A stretch of 27,978 nt of DNA, from positions 68,336 to 96,313 of the forward strand of contig ML976693.1 of assembly GCA_010015655.1 (NCBI GenBank). Direction: 5' to 3'. This document shows, one piece after another, positions 20,397 through 27,978 of this stretch. Numbering within the stretch: position 1 is the stretch's first letter; the number at the start of each line of letters is the position of its first letter. The DNA comes from Bimuria novae-zelandiae CBS 107.79 (taxonomy: Eukaryota > Ascomycota > Dothideomycetes > Pleosporales > Didymosphaeriaceae). Under the pieces are notes generated by a model. That model had not been told where the DNA came from. It made no database searches and was given only the letters and a program-made list of their open reading frames with translations. The position numbers and the translations under genes were made by a program.

Positions 20397-20398
20397 TA

Positions 20399-22250
20399 AC
20401 ATGTTTTATAAGCGAGCGGCCTATACAAGCGAGCGGCCCACCCCACCAACTTTTTGCAGCACATAAACTTCTACCTACTATAGCGCCCCTAATTCAGGCC
20501 TAACTAGCCTCTACTAAGGCTAATATACACCTTGCAATCTTAGCTATTAATTAAAACCAAATTTAGTCTATAAAAGGTGTAGTATATATATTTACTGTCC
20601 CTTAAATAACGCTCTAATACTAACGCGCTAGAATTACTACGCGACGCGATTACTAGCCTAAATTAAAAAAGCTTACTAAGATAAAAGAGGAGGTGATTAT
20701 TAGGCATATACTTGACCTAGATTCGCAAGGATTTCCGCCCACGCTAAGTGCTATGCAAGATATAGCGGATAAGCTACTTGCTAAGCGAGGCGCTAGATAG
20801 GTTAGCAAGTAGTGGTTACGCAACTTTATTAAGCAAATAGATTATTTTACTACATAATTTAATTAACTATATAATTGGCAGAGAGCTCTGTGTAAGAATT
20901 TAGATACTATTAGAGCTTGGTTCGAGCTTGTAGCGCGCATAAAGGCTACCTATAGTATCTATAATAAGGATACCTATAACTTCGACGAGACTAGTTTTAT
21001 AATAGGCAAGATATTATCTTAGCTTGTTATTATAGGCTTAGAGAGACGCGGCAGGCTAAAGGCTATCTAGCTAGGTAATTATAGGTAAACTATAGTAATC
21101 TATAGAATTAGCGCTGCTGGCTAGGCGATCCCGCCCTTTATTATCTTCGCTAGCTAGTATTACCTCTTTACCTAGTACTAGAATAATAATATACCGCGCG
21201 ACTGGGCTTTCGCTATTAGTAATAATAGCTAGACTACTAATAAGCTTAGAGTAGAGTAGCTAAGGCACTTTATTAAATATATAGTAAAATATAGGGTAGG
21301 CGCGCGCTAGCTACTTATACTTAATAGCTATAAGAGCTATAGCTCGCTTAAATTTTAAGAGCTCTATAAGGAGAATAATATTTATACTCTTTATATACTA
21401 CCACATTTATCGCACCTTCTATAGCTACTTAACGTTAACTACTTTTCGCCGTTAAAGCGCGCGTATAGCCGCTAAATCAAGAGCCTAATACGCAACTATA
21501 TTAACTATATTATAAAGCTAGAGTTTCTACTAGCCTTCTGCGTAGCCTATAAGTAGTTAATTATAAAGGAAAATATCTGCGCAAGCTTTCGAGGCGCTAG
21601 CCTAGTCCTATATAACCTAGAGGCGGTAATATTAAAGCTTAATATTAAGCTTTGTACGCCGACGCCGCCTCTACTAAAAGTTACTTTTTAAGAAGCTAAA
21701 ACACCAAGCAACGCGCGCAAGCTAAAGGCTTAATTAATATTAATTTATAATAGAATTTAAAGGTATAAGAGCTTATTACCTACTTCTATTATTATAGCGC
21801 TTAATTAGCTTAAAAAAGGCGCTAAGGTAATAGCTTACAAAAGTACGCTTATGCGCGATTAGATCGCGAGGCTTAAGAAGGCTAATAAGGCCGCTATAAC
21901 GCGTAAATAGCGCAAAAAGAAGCGGATCTAGAGGCAGGGTACCTTAACAAAGGCAGAAGTAGAGAAGATTATCGCTTAAAAGGATGTTAAGCAGCAGATA
22001 GAGGTAGAAATACGTCAAGATAAGGCGCGATTAGGTGCTAATTGGCAGGCTTTAACACGCTACAGCCGCTGCAAGAAGACTGGCTATAACATGCGAACAT
22101 GCAAGAACGATATTATAGATACTATTTAATCTAGTATAGCAATTATATACTATTATCTTATTATGTTGTTAAGATAGATTGCTATAAAGGTATAAAAAGT
22201 TGGTGGGGTGGGCCGCTCGCTTATATGGGCCGCTCGCTTATAAAACACGT
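20399..22250 (+). mobile_element. pogo/Fot1-like DNA transposon B, RIP-degraded
   Basis: 1852 bp with 57-bp terminal inverted repeats (20399-20455 and 22194-22250), each with two AAGCGAGCGGCC subrepeats. The ends differ by three transitions. TA flanks both sides (20397-20398, 22251-22252). The plus strand reads a decayed transposase: an HTH region (SQGFPPTLSAMQDIADKLLA), YNFDETSFIIG, LLILNSYKSYSS, and LYILPHLSHLLQLLNV with the later DDE segments, then a basic tail and a CCHC-type zinc knuckle (YSRCKKTGYNMRTC) whose first Cys and His are both Tyr, each one transition away. Numerous stops make it inactive. It is a different family from element A: the TIRs share no sequence. Confidence 0.85.
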
Positions 22251-22383
22251 TAACACTTCCTACAAAAGCTCCTTATTTTTTCTTTAACTACTATAATACT
22301 TCTTTCTTTATAAGTATCTATTTAAGTATTTATTATATTAGTAAAAAAGGTATCGTTAACGCTTATATTAAGGGTATTTAAGA

Positions 22384-22804
22384 TATTAAGCCCTTTACAA
22401 TAGCTAGTCTTAAAAGAGACTAGAGTTAGTTCTCTAATAAAAGTATTAATATTATAGGTAAGGGATATTAATAGCTCGCACGTATTAATAGGATATTAAT
22501 ATGAAAGGTATATATAGTATAATTAAATTAATAAGAGCCTAAGTTAAATCTAAATAATAGATTAATAAATAGGTTAAACATAATAATAGAAGTCTATTAT
22601 CACGTTCCTATATACATGACCCGCTCCATGAATCCTAATTGTCCCAAGAGTCCCAAATGCCAAGATACTTCTGGGACACCTAATATTTTTAGGACGCGTG
22701 ACTAGCCACGTGACTTGTGGCTGAGTCAGGAATCTTGGCTAGGCGCACGGCTAAGTGTCCATGCCCCCCACCCGCGTTATGTTAGATCTCAACAGATCTT
22801 AACA
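22384..22804. repeat. RIP-mutated Gypsy-type LTR, copy 1
   Basis: Aligns along its length to the solo LTR at 24102-24536 with mostly C-to-T differences; ends CTTAACA like it. No target duplication was found, so it may be part of a larger broken element. The flanks (22261-22383 and 22805-22940) show only AT-rich sequence. Confidence 0.65.
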
Positions 22805-22990
22805 CCTATCTTAAGCAAATAGAAGGGTGTTAAAGAGGAGTTAGTTAATAGTATTAATAAAATAAGTAATAGTAAGGTTAATAATAAATTTTTTAGCGTT
22901 AGAGGCTAATATGCTAGGAGACTAATAGCTATAAAATAGATGCGCCTCGCGCTTGTTTATATAGATGGACGTTGCGGGCATTCCGAGTAC

Positions 22991-23044
22991 CCGGAAGAAA
23001 AAGTGTCCCGTTACACCGGGCGTCCCGGCACGCAGGGACGAACG
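22991..23044 (+). repeat. Dispersed GTCCC/GGGA hairpin repeat, copy 2
   Basis: Second copy of the segment at 1797-1850. A perfect 6-bp stem CGTCCC/GGGACG (23021-23026, 23035-23040) closes an 8-nt loop, preceded by a smaller CCCG/CGGG stem (23007-23020). It sits in a GC-rich island (about 22940-23130) inside the AT-rich block, with a 62-residue open frame 22940-23128 around it that may be chance. Confidence 0.6.
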
Positions 23045-23162
23045 TTAGAGCTTTTGTGCGAGGTTTGCTCCCCGCCTGGATTGTTATCAATGTATATCCG
23101 ACATTCTGCTTGGAGATCTGAAAAATAAAGCTCGATACGCTGCGATTTGGATAGTGGAAACT

Positions 23163-23620
23163 TGTTAAGATCCCAAAGAGGTAGCTATTCTCTAAGGGGC
23201 TAAGGTTGGTTCTCGGGCAGGAGTACTAGTAGGACGGGAAAGGGTTGTAGTAATAGCTTGCGCCTGTCACTAAGGGCGTTAGTATTAAAGGTGTGTATAG
23301 CATAATTAAATTAACAAGGTTACTTATTTAGATCTAAACAATAGATTAATAAACAGGTTAAACATAAATGCCTTAAGGGTATTCGTGTAGGTTTATATAT
23401 AAGAGGGGTAAACCTTACCGTCTATCTCTCTTTCTACCGTCCCTAGATTCCGATAGATGGTCGCGCCGTCCGTGGATGGTGCACCTTCCACAATCTTGGC
23501 AGGATAGTATGTCTTGGCTGGATGGTACATCACGTGACCTCGGTTACGCGACCCTGCCAAGTGTCACTTCCACTAAGGCCCGTTAGTCCTCCGCGTTCCA
23601 TACATGTTCAGATCCTAACA
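23163..23620. repeat. Gypsy-type LTR, variant copy
   Basis: 458 bp, TGTTAAGATCCC...CTAACA. The first ~220 bp match the solo LTR at 24102; the rest is different and holds a TATATATAAG box near 23393, so it is a diverged subfamily or recombinant. No 5-bp duplication is present at its ends (AAACT versus GATAG), consistent with its being the 5' LTR of the Gypsy remnant that follows. Confidence 0.7.
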
Positions 23621-23639
23621 GATAGATACTACCTTATAT

Positions 23640-25190
23640 AAATTAAAAAAGGTAATAAATAGAAGACAATATTTAGAACACGCTATAGATTATTTAAATA
23701 TATAATTATATTTTTAGACTTACTAATGCACTAGTAATATTTCAGGCACTAGTAAATTATATCTTACGTAATTATCTAGATATATTTATTATTATATACA
23801 TAAACGATATCCTTGGCTTCTCTGAAAACGAATTAGATCACGAACCATATGTATAGACAGTATTAAAGGCACAAGACGAAGCACACCTATAAATTAAACT
23901 CAAGAAGTGCAAATTTAATATATAAAGACTAGAATTTCTCGCATATATTATTAGTATAGACAGAATTAAAATAGCACTAAAGAAAATTAAATATATTACT
24001 AACTAGCTAATACTAAAAATCACGAAATAATATCTAAGAATTTTTAAGATTCTATAGATTTCATTAATAATTTATTAGGGACTATGCGAAAATCACGATA
24101 CTGTTAAGATCCCAAAGGGGTAGCTGGTCCCTAAGGGGCTAAGGTTGGTTCTCGGGCAGGAATACTGTAGTAGGACGGGAGAGGGTCGTAGTGATAGCTT
24201 GCGCTTGTCACTGGGGCGTTGGTATCGAAGGTGGGTATAGCATAATCAAATCAACAAGGTTGCTTATTCAGATCCAAACGATAGATTGATAAACAGGTTA
24301 AACACGATGATAGAAGACTATCCTCGTGTCCCTATATACATGACTCGTCCCACGAATCCCAGGTGTCCCAAGAATCCCAAAGTCCCATATGCCAAGATAC
24401 TTCTGGGACGCCCGATACTTCTGGGACGCGTGACATGGTCACGTGATCTGTGGCTGAGTCAGGAACCTTGGCTGGTCGCACGGATAAGTGGCCATGCCCC
24501 GCCTCGCGTCATGTTGGGTCTCAACGGATCCTAACAGATACCTTTAATAAACCTTATAAAGAAGGATGTACTATTTATATAAATAATAGAGTGTAGAATA
24601 TTATTCTAACTCTTAAAAATAGTATGTATTATGCCACTAGCACTTATCCACTTTCGAGATGGAAAACCACCATAGTTTAAAACAAACGCAAGTGACCTCG
24701 CAATAGGCGCATGCGCAAAGTAAGAAAAGAACGGTAAATAGTATCTAATCGCATACTACTTACGAAGTTTAACGACGCAGAAACACGGTACGATGTACAC
24801 GATAAGGAACTCTACGCTATCGTAAAAGTATTAAAGCACTAGAGGATTTACACCTATTACTACTTAACGCTAAAGATTTATATAAATTATAAAAATTTAC
24901 TATAATTTATAACTATAAAAGAACTTACACTACGATAATAGTAATAGTTACAAACTACTAGATAATATAAGTTTAAAGTTATCTATATAGTAGGAAAAAA
25001 ACAGGTAAGTAGACGCGCTTAGCTAATAAAATAATTTTATAAGAGAAAAAGTAAAAACCTACTCTATAATACTATAAAAAATAAAGACAGATCTCTTAAA
25101 CCTATAGCGAAACTTAATTAACTCCTTATTACAACACAAGAAGTACTAATTTAAAATTAGTAATAGGCAACCTAGTAGTTTCTCCGCGTA
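23640..25190 (+). pseudogene. Gypsy reverse transcriptase/RNase H remnant, split by a solo LTR
   Basis: Ignoring stops, 23640-24101 reads the reverse transcriptase: TNALVIFQALVNYILRNYLD, IIIYINDILGFSENELDHE (motif 23797-23808, where the first Asp of the YxDD box is Asn, a G-to-A change), IKLKKCKFN and EFLAYIIS. It resumes at 24542 with NLIKKDVLFI and NDAETRYDVHDKELYAIVKVLKH, the RNase H part. The sequence is full of stops from C-to-T changes. Gag and protease are missing between the upstream LTR and the RT. The solo LTR at 24102-24536 interrupts it, so the pol relic is older than that insertion. Confidence 0.8.
24102..24536. mobile_element. Solo LTR (Gypsy type) with GATAC target duplication
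   Basis: 435 bp from TGTTAAGATCCC to GGATCCTAACA. GATAC occurs directly before (24097-24101) and directly after (24537-24541), an exact 5-bp target duplication. No internal domain is present, so it is a recombination product. It is GC-richer than its surroundings and shows little RIP, so it is younger. It holds a small tandem duplication of GATACTTCTGGGACG-like sequence. A frame within it at 24286-24534 is not a gene. Confidence 0.85.
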
Positions 25191-25640
25191 AATTATAAGA
25201 TTGTGAAAATAGGCCTGACTAGACGTGGGCTATTAGAAGCTCTTGGTATATAGTAGCGTACTAAGATGTGTGCGTGCCGCATTATGGCTAAGAACTGTGG
25301 CTCTAAGTACCTCGCCTTAGGCAGCTCTTCTTTTAGCACTTGCTATAAATAGCCACGCTCTAGGCCCACTTTAATAGTTTTTCCTTACATAGTAGACTAC
25401 TAAGTTTAAAATATAATTTACTACTAACGGGCGCTTAGCTTAGGGTTATACTATTATTTAGTAATATAACTAACTATTTATTAAATAATTATAGTATAAT
25501 ACGCTATAGTGCGTAATACTAGTCCTTACTTTATATCTATATAACTTATATCCTTAACTTAAGTATTATAAAATAATATAATATAATATATGTTATTCTT
25601 CTCTAATTACTCGCACCCTATTTACGTATGCACTGGTTTA
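25191..25640. other. AT-rich tail with possible degraded LTR
   Basis: A GC-richer piece of about 190 bp (25202-25389) starts TGTGAAAATAGGCC and ends TTCCTTACA, which could be an LTR, but no target duplication flanks it (AAGAT versus TAGTA). The remainder is TA-rich with no feature. Confidence 0.3.
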
Positions 25641-25887
25641 ACACGAGTTCTTAATATAAGCAGAGTCGTAGTGCAGATTAGGAGGCGGGGCAGTGCAGGT
25701 CGCTTGATGTGGCCAGCGTGCGCTCAGCCTGGTCGCATACACTGCCTCGAAAGGCTATCTTCATAACAGACCAGTACAAGCATCCTCTGCCTGCTTCGAT
25801 TCGTCGCGACCATGTTGTTCTGCTCCTAACACCACAAAGGTCGTTCACGATTCGCCTTCCATCAATCGAGCCCGAATTGCACACGCG

Positions 25888-27978
25888 ATGCGGCTTCTCC
25901 ACTTTGACGCGCTAGGAAGGCTGGTCTTGACAGACTTCCGCGGCAAGACGGTCCCACCCTACGCCATTCTTTCGCACAGATGGAGCGACTCCGAGATCCT
26001 CCTTGAAGATATAGCAAGCGGTGCCTACAAGGACAGGCAAGAAGGCTATCGAAAGCTTGAGTTCTGCGCTAAGCAGGCGTTCCAGGATAAGTTGCAGTTC
26101 TTCTGGATCGACACATGCTGCATCGACCGATGGGACCTTCGTGAGCGCTCAAAGGCGATCAACTCGATGTTCCAGTGGTACAAGAATGCGACGCGATGCT
26201 ACGTCTTCTTGTCAGATGTCTCACTGTCCGCTGCGACGGAGTCATCCCAGCGTAGCGACTGGGAGGCGGCTTTCCGTGCAAGCGCATGGTTCACTCGAGG
26301 GTGGACACTCCAAGAGCTGATCGCGCCCGTGTCAGTCGAGTTTTTTACATACGAAGGCCAGCGTTTAGGCGACAAGGTATCGCTCGACGAGCTTCTACAC
26401 GGGATTACTAGTATCCCACTTGAGGCACTGCGGAACTGTCCTCTGGACCATTTCACTATATCCGAACGAGAGCGATGGGCCGAAAACCGCAAAACAACCG
26501 AAGAAGAAGACATCGTATACTGCCTGCTTGGAGTCCTTGGCATCTCTATGCCCACTGCGTATGGCGAAGGAAAAGAGAGTGCACGAAGTAGACTGCAGGC
26601 AGAAGTAGAGGCAGCTAATAACGTACCGTCGATCATTCCGTTCTCACGAAACCCTCGCTTCGTCGGTCGAGAGTTACAGCTCGCCGAACTAGAGTTGAAG
26701 CTCTTCAGCAACGAGCAGACAACTACTACACTAGTCATAGTTGGGCCGGGCGGAACTGGCAAGTCGCAGCTCGCGCTCGAGGTTGCACACAGAACAAGGC
26801 AGAACAACAAAAACTGCTCAGTATTTTGGATGGACGCGAGCGACGAAGACAGTCTCTACCAGTCGTATGCAAGAGTTGCGCAGAAGCTCAGCATTCCTGG
26901 GTGGGATGATGATCAGGCCGATATAAAGCAGCTTATAAAACGCTGTGTAGTAGAGATTAGTGCGCGACAGTGTTTATTGATCTTCGACAACGCAGAGGAC
27001 ACTATTCTACGATCTGGCAGCTTGCCCACAACAGAAGCGGCAGATTTGGCGGACTGTCTGCCGCAGTCTGACCTATGCTCTGCCATCTTCACAACAACAG
27101 ATTACGGCACAGCTGAGGCGCTTGCTTCACAGGGCGTTATAGCGCTGCAAGAGCTGACACTGGACACGGCGCTAAAGATGCTGCAAACCCGCCTGGCAGC
27201 GCCGCTTTCGAACACTGAGCAGCAGGAAGCCAAGCACTTGCTAGGGGAGCTATTATACCTACCTCTGGCGGTTGCGCAAGCAGCAGCGTGTATAAATGCT
27301 AGCGGCATGACGGTGCAGAATTACCGAGCACAGCTAGACGAGCACAAAGAAGCCGCTATCGAGCATCGCAGCAACTCGTCTGCAGAAAAACTACGGAGCG
27401 CTGGCATAACAGATCCTGTAGCTGCCACACTGTTTCTTTCTATACACCAGATCGTTCGTGAAAATGCGCCCGCTGCAGACCATCTTTTTCTTGCTGCATG
27501 CGTAAACCGGAAAGACATCTCGATCGATCTTCTAGAGGCAGCCTCGCCGCAGGCACGGGAAGATGCTATCAAAGTACTTGACAGGTACGCGCTCGTCACC
27601 AGGCGACCTGCTAAATCAGCACTTGATGTTCATCAACTAGTGCATCAAGCTCTCCGCAAACGGCTGCAAGCGCAGGGACAGTTCCAACAGTGGACCCAAC
27701 GCACTATAACACAGTTACTCCAGGTTTTCCCAAGCGACGAACATAATAATAGAAGCAAGTGGAGACGGCTGCTTCCGCATGCCCAGTATGCTCTGTCGCA
27801 TAGTCTGACGGATGATGATGACGAAGAGAGATTGGATCTTTCTTGGAAATGTGCCATGACTTTGTATAGTGACGGACGGTATGAGGAGGCCGAAGAGCTG
27901 TTTGTGCAAGTGATGGAGACGAGAAAGAGGGTGCTCGGGGAGGAGCATCCTTCCACGCTGACCAGCATGGCCAACCTG
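25888..27978 (+). CDS. HET-NB-ARC-TPR NLR protein (3' end outside window)
   Basis: An uninterrupted frame from ATG 25888 to the window end gives 697 residues. The HET domain comes first: YAILSHRW (25-32), WIDTCCID (73-80), GWTLQEL (138-144), and CLLGVLGISMPTAYGEG. HET domains trigger cell death in fungal heterokaryon incompatibility. NB-ARC follows: P-loop GPGGTGKS at 286-293, Walker B LLIFDN at 363-368, LPLA (GLPL-type) at 458-461. After a winged-helix/linker region come TPR repeats of the kinesin-light-chain type (from 657, LYSDGRYEEAEELFVQVMETRK, ending at GEEHPSTL). This is the usual architecture of fungal innate-immunity NLRs, with the TPR array as sensor. No intron, stop or frameshift is seen, in contrast to the NLR relics at 7 and 11 kb. 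The start context and the MRLLHFD opening fit HET proteins. The AT-rich block ends about 250 bp upstream. Confidence 0.9.
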   Translation, partial: MRLLHFDALGRLVLTDFRGKTVPPYAILSHRWSDSEILLEDIASGAYKDRQEGYRKLEFCAKQAFQDKLQFFWIDTCCIDRWDLRERSKAINSMFQWYKNATRCYVFLSDVSLSAATESSQRSDWEAAFRASAWFTRGWTLQELIAPVSVEFFTYEGQRLGDKVSLDELLHGITSIPLEALRNCPLDHFTISERERWAENRKTTEEEDIVYCLLGVLGISMPTAYGEGKESARSRLQAEVEAANNVPSIIPFSRNPRFVGRELQLAELELKLFSNEQTTTTLVIVGPGGTGKSQLALEVAHRTRQNNKNCSVFWMDASDEDSLYQSYARVAQKLSIPGWDDDQADIKQLIKRCVVEISARQCLLIFDNAEDTILRSGSLPTTEAADLADCLPQSDLCSAIFTTTDYGTAEALASQGVIALQELTLDTALKMLQTRLAAPLSNTEQQEAKHLLGELLYLPLAVAQAAACINASGMTVQNYRAQLDEHKEAAIEHRSNSSAEKLRSAGITDPVAATLFLSIHQIVRENAPAADHLFLAACVNRKDISIDLLEAASPQAREDAIKVLDRYALVTRRPAKSALDVHQLVHQALRKRLQAQGQFQQWTQRTITQLLQVFPSDEHNNRSKWRRLLPHAQYALSHSLTDDDDEERLDLSWKCAMTLYSDGRYEEAEELFVQVMETRKRVLGEEHPSTLTSMANL

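Larger units (their letters stand above)
16678..22255. mobile_element. Deleted Copia-type LTR retrotransposon carrying two DNA transposons
   Basis: The 5' LTR (16678-16936) starts TG and ends CA. The last ~126 bp of the LTR recur at about 18387-18507 plus 22251-22255. The 5 bp before the element (CTTCC, 16673-16677) equal the 5 bp after it (CTTCC, 22256-22260), an exact target-site duplication. Internal sequence is reduced to a gag remnant; the rest of gag, all of pol and the first part of the 3' LTR are deleted, the junction being near 18387-18395. The two pogo-like elements occupy 18508-22250 and split the 3' LTR five bases before its end. Confidence 0.85.
16363..25640. other. AT-rich, RIP-affected transposon block
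   Basis: For about 9.3 kb the sequence is AT-rich and TA-rich with no long open frame, while repeat copies within it differ mainly by C/T and G/A. Both edges are abrupt (near 16362 and 25640). Inside are nested Copia, pogo and Gypsy elements. RIP, which mutates duplicated DNA in the sexual cycle of ascomycetes, is the simplest explanation. Confidence 0.8.

Noticed and set aside
24286..24534. 82-residue open frame on the plus strand
   Set aside because: It lies completely within the solo LTR and has no coding features.
1..27978. CRISPR arrays, bacterial operons or ribosome binding sites
   Set aside because: The sequence is eukaryotic with spliced genes, and no regularly spaced repeat array is present.

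Overview
The window looks like part of an accessory, repeat-rich region of a filamentous ascomycete genome (Pezizomycotina; Dothideomycetes would fit, but that is a guess). The evidence is short introns of about 44-62 nt with CTNAC-like branch sites, a HET-domain NLR, a DUF3435 tyrosine recombinase, fungal Copia, Gypsy and pogo elements, and a long AT-rich block whose differences between repeat copies are mostly C/T transitions, as left by repeat-induced point mutation (RIP).

Left part (1-7.2 kb, GC-balanced): the 3' end of an unrecognised gene (2-694); a spliced PLAC8-family gene (932-1433, two introns); a gene-poor stretch with one copy of a dispersed hairpin-forming repeat (about 1797-1850); an unrecognised minus-strand three-exon gene ending in a coiled coil (2485-3010); about 1.5 kb without a recognisable gene; a plus-strand gene with a 9-nt first exon (4666-6056); a 17-bp tandem repeat; and a transposase C-terminal remnant (6494-6903) fused directly to a TPR fragment of an NLR (6893-7020).

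Middle part (7.2-16.4 kb, mostly minus strand): a full-length dynamin-like/Mx-type GTPase with a GED domain, broken only by one in-frame TAG (7228-9521); a weak secreted-protein candidate; a wrecked NB-ARC/ankyrin NLR (10564-11796); a BTB/POZ pseudogene whose frame is intact except for three TAA stops (11928-12884); and a DUF3435 tyrosine recombinase of the type that acts as captain of Starship elements (13369-15818), with a C-terminal zinc-finger tail, one in-frame TAG and one destroyed splice donor. The captain points toward lower coordinates, so the degraded genes from 13 kb leftward are candidate cargo of an old Starship whose 5' edge would lie between about 15.85 and 16.36 kb.

Right part (16.36-25.64 kb, AT-rich): nested transposons. 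A deleted Copia-type LTR element (16678-22255) has a 259-bp 5' LTR, a gag remnant, a partial 3' LTR and an exact 5-bp target duplication (CTTCC on both sides). Two pogo/Fot1-like DNA transposons (18508-20396 and 20399-22250) sit side by side in its 3' LTR, sharing one TA; the 5' LTR preserves the empty site. Beyond lie Gypsy LTRs and a mutated Gypsy reverse transcriptase/RNase H region, itself split by a nearly unmutated solo LTR (24102-24536) with its own GATAC duplication. A second copy of the hairpin repeat lies here (about 22991-23044).

The AT-rich block stops sharply near 25.64 kb, about 250 bp before an apparently intact HET-NB-ARC-TPR NLR gene (25888 to the window end). The window thus holds one open NLR and at least two broken NLR pieces.
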